Assembly: GCA_014338185.1 (NCBI GenBank)
Contig: QUBV01000028.1
Location: 1-37,945 of the forward strand
Length of the DNA: 37,945 bases
Direction of reading: 5' to 3'
From: Lysobacterales bacterium
Lineage (GTDB): Bacteria; Pseudomonadota; Gammaproteobacteria; Xanthomonadales; Rhodanobacteraceae
Shown here: positions 33,213 to 37,945 of the stretch, one piece after another
How positions within the stretch are numbered: the first letter of the stretch is position 1
How the letters are laid out: every line of letters starts with the position of its first letter
Translations under genes and position numbers: made by a program
Notes under the pieces: model-generated
The model's input: the letters and a program-made list of their open reading frames with translations, nothing else
What the model was told of the DNA's origin: nothing
Database searches by the model: none

Positions 33213-35909
33213 ATGCGCCCGACCAGCAGCGCCGAGTCCGAACCGACCGATCCCGCCCTGCGCGAGGACGTGCGCCGGCTGGGTGCGCTGGTCGGCCAGG
33301 TGCTGGTCGAGCAGATGGGCGAGGCCTTCTTCGCGCGCGTGGAGGCCGCACGCACCGCCGCGATCGCGCGCCGCCGCGACGGCAGCCCGCTCACCGCGCT
33401 GGCCGGCCAGCTCGCGGGGCTCGACGCCGCCACCGCGCAGGCGCTGGCCCGCGCGTTCTCGCTGTACTTCCAGCTCGTCAACGTGGCCGAGCGCGTGCAG
33501 CGCATCCGCCGCCGCCGCGCATGGCAGATCGCGGGCGCGACCCCGCAACCCGACGGCCTGCACGAAGTGCTGCTGCGCCTGCGCGAGACCGGGGTGGACG
33601 CGGCCAGCGTGCTTGCCACGCTGCCGCGGCTGGATGTCGAGCCGGTGCTGACCGCGCATCCGACCGAGGTGTCGCGGCGCGCGCTGCTGGAGAAGGAACA
33701 GGAGATCGTGCGCACGCTGATCGACGATCTGGTCGGCCCGCACACGCCCGCCGAGCGACGCGCCGGCTGGGCGCGCCTGCGCATGGCCGTGACCAGCGGC
33801 TGGCAGACCGCCGACACCACCCACGAGCGGCCGGGCGTGCTCGACGAGCTCGACCACGTCGACTACTACCTCGCCGAGCCGATCTACCGCGTGATCCCGG
33901 TGTTCTACGAGGCGCTGGAGCAGGCGATGGTCGAGGTCTACGGCACCTGCCCGGCCTTGCCGCGCGTGGTGCGCTTCGCCAATTGGGTCGGCGGCGACAT
34001 GGACGGCAATCCCAACGCCAATGCGGGCACGATCGCGGCGGCGCTGCGCCAGCAGCGGCGCGTGGTGATCGCGCGTTATCGGGCCGAATGCGCCCAGCTC
34101 GCGCGACTGCTCAGCCAGACGCTCGATCGCGTCGGCGTGGGCACGGCGGTGCAGGCACGGCTGGAGGAGTACCGCACGCTGCTGCCGCAGGCCGCCGCGC
34201 GGATCCGTCCGCGCCACGCCAACATGCCCTACCGCAGCCTGCTGCAGCTCATGGGCGCACGCCTGGCCGCCACCGCCCACGACCAGCCGCACGGCTACGC
34301 CGATGCCGCGCAGTTCACGCGCGACATCGAGGCGATCGCCGACAGCCTGCGCGAGAACGCGGGCGCACACGCGGGCTGGTTCGCGGTGCGGCGCCTGCTG
34401 TGGCGCAGCCGCAGCTTCGGCTTCCACCTCGCGCGGCTGGACACGCGCCAGGATGCGCGTGCCCATGCGCGCGTGCTCGGCGCTGCGCTGGGGACTTGGC
34501 CCGCGACCGCGTCCGAGCGCGCCGCGCTGCTGGCGCCGTATGCGAGCGGCGCGCGCACGCTCGTGGTCGATCCGGCCGACCAGCCGCTGGTCGATGCCGC
34601 CGCGGTGTTCGCAACGCTCGCCGATGCGCGCGCGCGCCATGGCGATGACGCGCTCGGCCTGCACATCATCAGCATGGCCAGCTGCGTGGCCGACCTGCTC
34701 GGTGTGCTCGCGCTCGCGCGCGCGGGCCGCCTGGTGGCGGCGGACGGCCACGTGCCGCTCGACATCGCGCCGCTGTTCGAGACCATCACCGACCTGCGCG
34801 CGGCCGCCACCACCCTGCGCGCGCTGCTCGACGAGCCGGTGTACCGCGCCCACCTGGCCGCGCGTGGCGATCGCCAGGTCGTCATGCTCGGCTACTCCGA
34901 CAGCGCCAAGGACGGCGGCATCCTTGCCGCGCGCTTCGCCCTGCAGCGCGCCCAGGTCGAACTGCTCGAAGCCGCGCGCGCCGCGGGCGTGCGCATCGAG
35001 TTCTTCCACGGTCGCGGCGGCTCGGTCAGCCGTGGCGGCGGCAAGACCTCACGCGCGGTGATGGCGGCGCCGCGCGGCGCGATCGATGCCCATCTGCGCG
35101 TGACCGAACAGGGCGAGATCATCCACCAGAAGTATGCGATCCGCGCGCTGGCCTTGCGCACGCTCGAACAGAGCGTGGGCGCGGTGCTGCTGGCCACGCT
35201 GCGCCCGCGCGCACCCGAGCCGCGCGAGGCGCGCTGGCGCGAACTCATGCAAGTGCTCGCGGCACATGGCGAGCGCAGCTGGCGCGAATTGCTGGAGAGC
35301 GCGGGGTTCGTCGACTACTTCCGCCTGGCCACGCCGATCGACGTGATCGAGCGCATGACGCTCGGCTCGCGGCCCGCGCGGCGTGGTGGCAACAGCCTCG
35401 ACGCGCTGCGGGCCATCCCCTGGGTGTTTGCATGGACCCAGTCGCGCGCGGGACTGACCGCGTGGTACGGCGTGGGCAGCGCGATCGACGCGCTGCGCGC
35501 GAACGGCCAACTGGACATGCTGCGCGAGATGGCACGCGACTGGGCCTTCTTCCGCACGCTGCTGGAAGACCTGGAGATGCAGTTGGCCAAGTGCGACCTC
35601 GACATCGCCGAGCGCTTCTCGCAGTTGGCCGGGCCGCTGCACGAGCGCTTCTTCCCGCGAATCCGCACCGAATTCGAGCGCAGCGTGAGCGGCGTGCTGC
35701 GCCTGCGCCAGCGCGAACGGCTGCTCGCCGACGACCCACGCCTCGCGCAGTCGATCGCGCTGCGCAATCCCTACATCGACCCGATCAGCCTCGTGCAGCT
35801 GGACCTGCTGCGGCGCTGGCGCGCCAGCGAGGACGAAGACGCGGGCCTGTTCGCCGCCCTCGCCGCCAGCGTCCACGGCGTCGCGCTCGGGCTGCAGAAC
35901 AGCGGCTGA
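33213..35909 (+). CDS. ppc: Phosphoenolpyruvate carboxylase
   Basis: The enzyme carboxylates phosphoenolpyruvate with bicarbonate to oxaloacetate, refilling the TCA cycle. The 898-residue product has normal length. Catalytic marks are His149 in [15 protein letters not shown] (His138 in E. coli), Lys566 in [10 protein letters not shown], and Arg601 in the mobile loop [15 protein letters not shown]. The C-terminus reads GLQNSG, where most family members end in QNTG; the terminal residues line the active site, so Thr to Ser is a mild change. The ATG at 33213 was chosen over the upstream open frame. No plain -35/-10 pair is seen; TTGTGG at 33157 with an A/T-rich CTGTTAAGC near 33175 is possible. 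It is divergent from rpmB across 312 bases. Confidence 0.97.
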   Translation: MRPTSSAESEPTDPALREDVRRLGALVGQVLVEQMGEAFFARVEAARTAAIARRRDGSPLTALAGQLAGLDAATAQALARAFSLYFQLVNVAERVQRIRRRRAWQIAGATPQPDGLHEVLLRLRETGVDAASVLATLPRLDVEPVLTAHPTEVSRRALLEKEQEIVRTLIDDLVGPHTPAERRAGWARLRMAVTSGWQTADTTHERPGVLDELDHVDYYLAEPIYRVIPVFYEALEQAMVEVYGTCPALPRVVRFANWVGGDMDGNPNANAGTIAAALRQQRRVVIARYRAECAQLARLLSQTLDRVGVGTAVQARLEEYRTLLPQAAARIRPRHANMPYRSLLQLMGARLAATAHDQPHGYADAAQFTRDIEAIADSLRENAGAHAGWFAVRRLLWRSRSFGFHLARLDTRQDARAHARVLGAALGTWPATASERAALLAPYASGARTLVVDPADQPLVDAAAVFATLADARARHGDDALGLHIISMASCVADLLGVLALARAGRLVAADGHVPLDIAPLFETITDLRAAATTLRALLDEPVYRAHLAARGDRQVVMLGYSDSAKDGGILAARFALQRAQVELLEAARAAGVRIEFFHGRGGSVSRGGGKTSRAVMAAPRGAIDAHLRVTEQGEIIHQKYAIRALALRTLEQSVGAVLLATLRPRAPEPREARWRELMQVLAAHGERSWRELLESAGFVDYFRLATPIDVIERMTLGSRPARRGGNSLDALRAIPWVFAWTQSRAGLTAWYGVGSAIDALRANGQLDMLREMARDWAFFRTLLEDLEMQLAKCDLDIAERFSQLAGPLHERFFPRIRTEFERSVSGVLRLRQRERLLADDPRLAQSIALRNPYIDPISLVQLDLLRRWRASEDEDAGLFAALAASVHGVALGLQNSG

Positions 35910-36000
35910 CACGCAGCCCGTCGGCCGACGCCCCGACGTTGCGTCGCGCGACGCCGCGCCGCCGGCTCCGCCACCGCCGCACCTGGCCGCGGTGCCGCGC

Positions 36001-36606
36001 TCAGGCGCCGCTGCCGAAGAACATCAGGTAGACGAGCCGGCCATTGGCGAGACTGTCGCCAAAGCCTTCGCCGGCGCTGTGCCAGAACCACGGCCGCAGC
36101 AGCACGAGACGGTTGAAGCGCATCGACGCGCGCATGGTGAGCTCCCATGCGGCTTCGTCGTTGCTGTCGTTCTCGATGATGTCCTGGTGCATCTGCCCCA
36201 TCGACGCGTAGCCCATCGCGTGCAGCTCGTCCTGGTTGGTCGGGCCGCGCTCGGTGCCGGTGCGCTTGTGGCGGAAGAAGTCGGTGCCGCCCCGGCAATG
36301 CTCGGGCAGGCTCAGGTACAGGATGCCCGACCAGTGCGACTGGTCCACGTGCACGCGTGCGCGGCCGACGTCGTGCGCGAGCGTGATGCGGCACTTGGCG
36401 TGCGACTGCGGTGGATCGAGCAGGCGCAGCGGCTCGCCGAGGATGCGCGAGACCTGTGGCACGAGGCCTTCGAGCTGGATGCGCTCGAGCGAATTGCGTC
36501 CCGGAAACGCGCCGCTCTGCTCGGGATAGGTCAGGCGCAGCGCGGCCTCGCGCAATTGCAGCGGGTCGCTGAGGAAGTCATCGACGATGACGATCGAGGT
36601 GGGCAT
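36001..36606 (-). CDS. DUF6445-like 2-oxoglutarate/Fe(II) oxygenase-type protein
   Basis: This is a 201-residue soluble protein. The start SIVIVDDFLSDPLQLREAAL is the usual opening of prolyl-4-hydroxylase-like and DUF6445 proteins (a short strand, then DDFLSDP). The metal pair is likely His86 and Asp88 in RARVHVDQSHWSGILYL, and the distal His may be in LLRPWFWHSAGEGFGD near 180. The segment GGTDFFRHKRTGTERGP is unusual and may bind substrate. It starts 8 bases after the glycosyltransferase stop, so the two are probably co-transcribed. The substrate is not known; a hydroxylation linked to a sugar or lipid product of the neighbour is only a possibility. Confidence 0.65.
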   Translation of the reverse strand: MPTSIVIVDDFLSDPLQLREAALRLTYPEQSGAFPGRNSLERIQLEGLVPQVSRILGEPLRLLDPPQSHAKCRITLAHDVGRARVHVDQSHWSGILYLSLPEHCRGGTDFFRHKRTGTERGPTNQDELHAMGYASMGQMHQDIIENDSNDEAAWELTMRASMRFNRLVLLRPWFWHSAGEGFGDSLANGRLVYLMFFGSGA

Positions 36607-36614
36607 GGCGGCGC

Positions 36615-37334
36615 CTACAGCTCCTGCACGTCGCAGCGGCGCGAGCGCCGGATCAGCCAGGCCACGCCGCGCAGGTCGGCGATGCCGACCAGGGCGCGGC
36701 CGAGGTTGTTGTACTTGGACACGCCCGCGCTGCGCGGGCGGTGGTTGACCGGTACCGACTGCACCTGCCAGCCCGCACGCTGCATGAGCGCGGGCAGGTA
36801 GCGGTGCATGTGGTCGAAGTAGGGCAGATCGAGGAAGGCGGCGCGCTCGAACAGCTTGATGCCGCAGCCGGTGTCGGGCGTGGCATCGTGCAGCAGGCGC
36901 GAGCGGATCGCGTTGGCCCACTTCGACGCCCAGCGCTTGCTGCCCGAATCGCGCCGGTGGACGCGCCAGCCCGCGTACAGCTTGGTCGCGTTCGAGTCGG
37001 CACCATCGCGAATCGCGAGCAGGCGCGGGATGTCGGCCGGATCGTTCTGGCCGTCGCCATCGAGCGTGGCGATCCACGGCGCGCGCGCGGCCTTGACGCC
37101 GGTGCGGATCGCGGTGCTCTGCCCGCACTGGGTCAGGTGCGCGATCACGCGCAGTTCCGGCGTGGTGGCCTTGAGCTGCGCCAGCAGCGCGCGCGAGTCA
37201 TCGCTGCTTGCATCGTCGACATAGACGATCTCGAAGCGGACGTGGCCGCGCAGCGCGGCGAGGATTTCCGCGACCAGGCTCGGGATGTTGTCGCGCTCGT
37301 TGAACACCGGCACGACCACGGACACGTCGGGCAT
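36615..37334 (-). CDS. Family 2 glycosyltransferase (polyprenyl-phosphate type)
   Basis: This 239-residue GT-A fold enzyme is like dolichyl/undecaprenyl-phosphate mannosyl- or glucosyltransferases. It has VSVVVPVFNERDNIPSLV at the start, EIVYVDDASSDDS at 35-47, GQSTAIRTGVKAA, and the metal-binding LDGDGQNDP at 91-99. The acceptor-side motif is GCGIKLFERAAF and the end has HRPRSAGVSKYNN. It has no transmembrane helices, unlike ArnC or GtrB, so it probably acts at the cytoplasmic face. It may load a lipid carrier with a sugar for envelope modification. The DUF6445 gene follows after 8 bases, and a DUF3379-like gene lies 30 bases upstream. Confidence 0.85.
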   Translation of the reverse strand: MPDVSVVVPVFNERDNIPSLVAEILAALRGHVRFEIVYVDDASSDDSRALLAQLKATTPELRVIAHLTQCGQSTAIRTGVKAARAPWIATLDGDGQNDPADIPRLLAIRDGADSNATKLYAGWRVHRRDSGSKRWASKWANAIRSRLLHDATPDTGCGIKLFERAAFLDLPYFDHMHRYLPALMQRAGWQVQSVPVNHRPRSAGVSKYNNLGRALVGIADLRGVAWLIRRSRRCDVQEL

Positions 37335-37364
37335 CGACTCGGGCCGACAGCGAAAGGGCCGCGA

Positions 37365-37943
37365 TTATCGCGCAAGCGGTTCGGCCGCGGCGAGCGGCGC
37401 GACGGCCGCGGCGGGAACCTCGCGCGCGGCGATGCGCGGGCCCTCCAGCGCGGCGCGCCAGGCCGCCTCGATCGCGGCAAACGCATGGTCATCGTGCGCA
37501 AGCAGGACCAGCGCGCCGTCGGCGACCGGGACGATGCGCCCGACCAGGCCATCGCGGCGGAAATCGACGCAGGCATCGACCTTGCGCCCGCGCAGGTAGA
37601 GCACGCTCACCGGCCCATCGGGCGAATCCATGACCATGTGCAGACCATCGCTGCCACCGACTTCGCAGCCGGCGATGTAGGCCACCGCGGCGGGCGGCGG
37701 CGCGAGCAGGTGCAGGCCGTGGGCCGCGAATGCCGCGCTCACGCGCTCGCGCGGCAACGGCGGACCGGCGCGCAGCGCATCGACCTCGTGGCCGCCGGTG
37801 ACATGCGCGGTGGCCTGCGCCGCGAGCGAATGCGCATCGCGCCAATGGGCGATGCCCAGCGCCAGCGCGAGCACCGCCGCGGCGGCGAGCGCAAACCAGC
37901 GGCGGGGGGCACGCGGCCGCGCCGGCGTGGCGGGTTCGCGCCG
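37365..37943 (-). CDS. DUF3379-like single-helix membrane protein, possible anti-sigma factor (5' end outside window)
   Basis: The frame is open through the right edge, so the N-terminus is missing. The visible ~192 residues start with an Arg/Pro-rich cytoplasmic stretch, then one helix (WFALAAAAVLALALGIAHW), then an extracytoplasmic domain with LHLLAPPPAAVAYIAGCEVG, HMVMDSPDGPVSVLYL and a basic patch DFRRDGLVGRIVPVADGALV. This layout matches DUF3379 proteins, which often sit beside ECF sigma factor genes as putative anti-sigma factors. The missing start should hold the zinc-binding or helical sigma-binding part. The partner sigma gene, if any, would lie to the right of the window. Confidence 0.6.
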   Translation of the reverse strand, partial: RREPATPARPRAPRRWFALAAAAVLALALGIAHWRDAHSLAAQATAHVTGGHEVDALRAGPPLPRERVSAAFAAHGLHLLAPPPAAVAYIAGCEVGGSDGLHMVMDSPDGPVSVLYLRGRKVDACVDFRRDGLVGRIVPVADGALVLLAHDDHAFAAIEAAWRAALEGPRIAAREVPAAAVAPLAAAEPLAR

Positions 37944-37945
37944 CT

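Noticed and set aside
32664-35009. A 781-codon minus-strand frame opposite ppc running into rpmB
   Set aside because: Only its last 78 codons (rpmB) look like protein. The rest is the complement of ppc, and the promoter for rpmB lies inside it.
1-37945. tRNA, rRNA, riboswitch, phage or defence genes
   Set aside because: I read the gaps between genes and saw no tRNA-like T-loop and acceptor pairs, no rRNA blocks, no recognised riboswitch core and no phage or defence protein motifs. Nearly all space is filled by identified genes. A covariance-model search would be needed to exclude small RNAs.

Overview
This is a very GC-rich (about 70%), densely coded chromosomal segment with bacterial housekeeping genes and no phage, insertion sequence, CRISPR or RNA gene that I could find. 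Several features point to a gammaproteobacterium near the Xanthomonadales (Rhodanobacteraceae/Lysobacteraceae): a long-tailed TrpS, an LpxO-type lipid A hydroxylase, a CrbS/CrbR-acs locus, a secreted protein carrying an IFxDxFE-type motif, and an Lhp-type hydroxyproline cluster. The lineage is inferred from gene content; no marker gene was compared.

Layout. 1-4644: a hydroxyproline catabolic cluster. A PAS-AraC regulator and the first codons of a D-hydroxyproline oxidase-like flavoprotein lie on the minus strand. Epimerase, deaminase and 2,5-dioxovalerate dehydrogenase lie divergently on the plus strand and lead to 2-oxoglutarate. The flavoprotein start is joined in frame to an unrelated, lower-GC sequence at about position 180, the oddest point in the window. 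4652-7398: dusB and a secreted HAF-repeat protein. 7774-17369: an apparent acetate/carboxylate island of MHS-family symporter, porin, acetyl-CoA synthetase, response regulator (CrbR-like) and a symporter-histidine kinase fusion (CrbS-like). 17476-20493: a DedA membrane protein and a nucleoside transporter-ribokinase pair. 20678-23459: an LTA-synthase-like phosphoglycerol transferase convergent with LpxO. 23515-26892: trpS, a conserved secreted protein of unknown function, and mutM. 26937-30912: a YbjQ-family gene and a tightly overlapped four-gene ABC operon of GldA/GldF/GldG/DUF4340 type. 31010-35909: a fatty-acid desaturase, the rpmB-rpmG ribosomal operon with a clear promoter and terminator, and ppc. 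36001-37945: a DUF6445-type 2-oxoglutarate oxygenase-like protein, a GT2 glycosyltransferase and a DUF3379-like membrane protein cut by the right edge.

How the genes fit together. Carbon entering as hydroxyproline reaches 2-oxoglutarate, acetate enters through Acs, and Ppc refills oxaloacetate, so much of the window serves entry to the TCA cycle. A second theme is the envelope: porin, LpxO, LTA-synthase-like enzyme, desaturase, DedA and GT2. I found no clearly new defence or mobile system. The best leads are the chimeric junction at the left end, the acs operon that appears to carry its own activator, the GldAFG-DUF4340 operon of unknown substrate, the disulfide-capable loop in the MHS symporter, and the extra TrpS domain.
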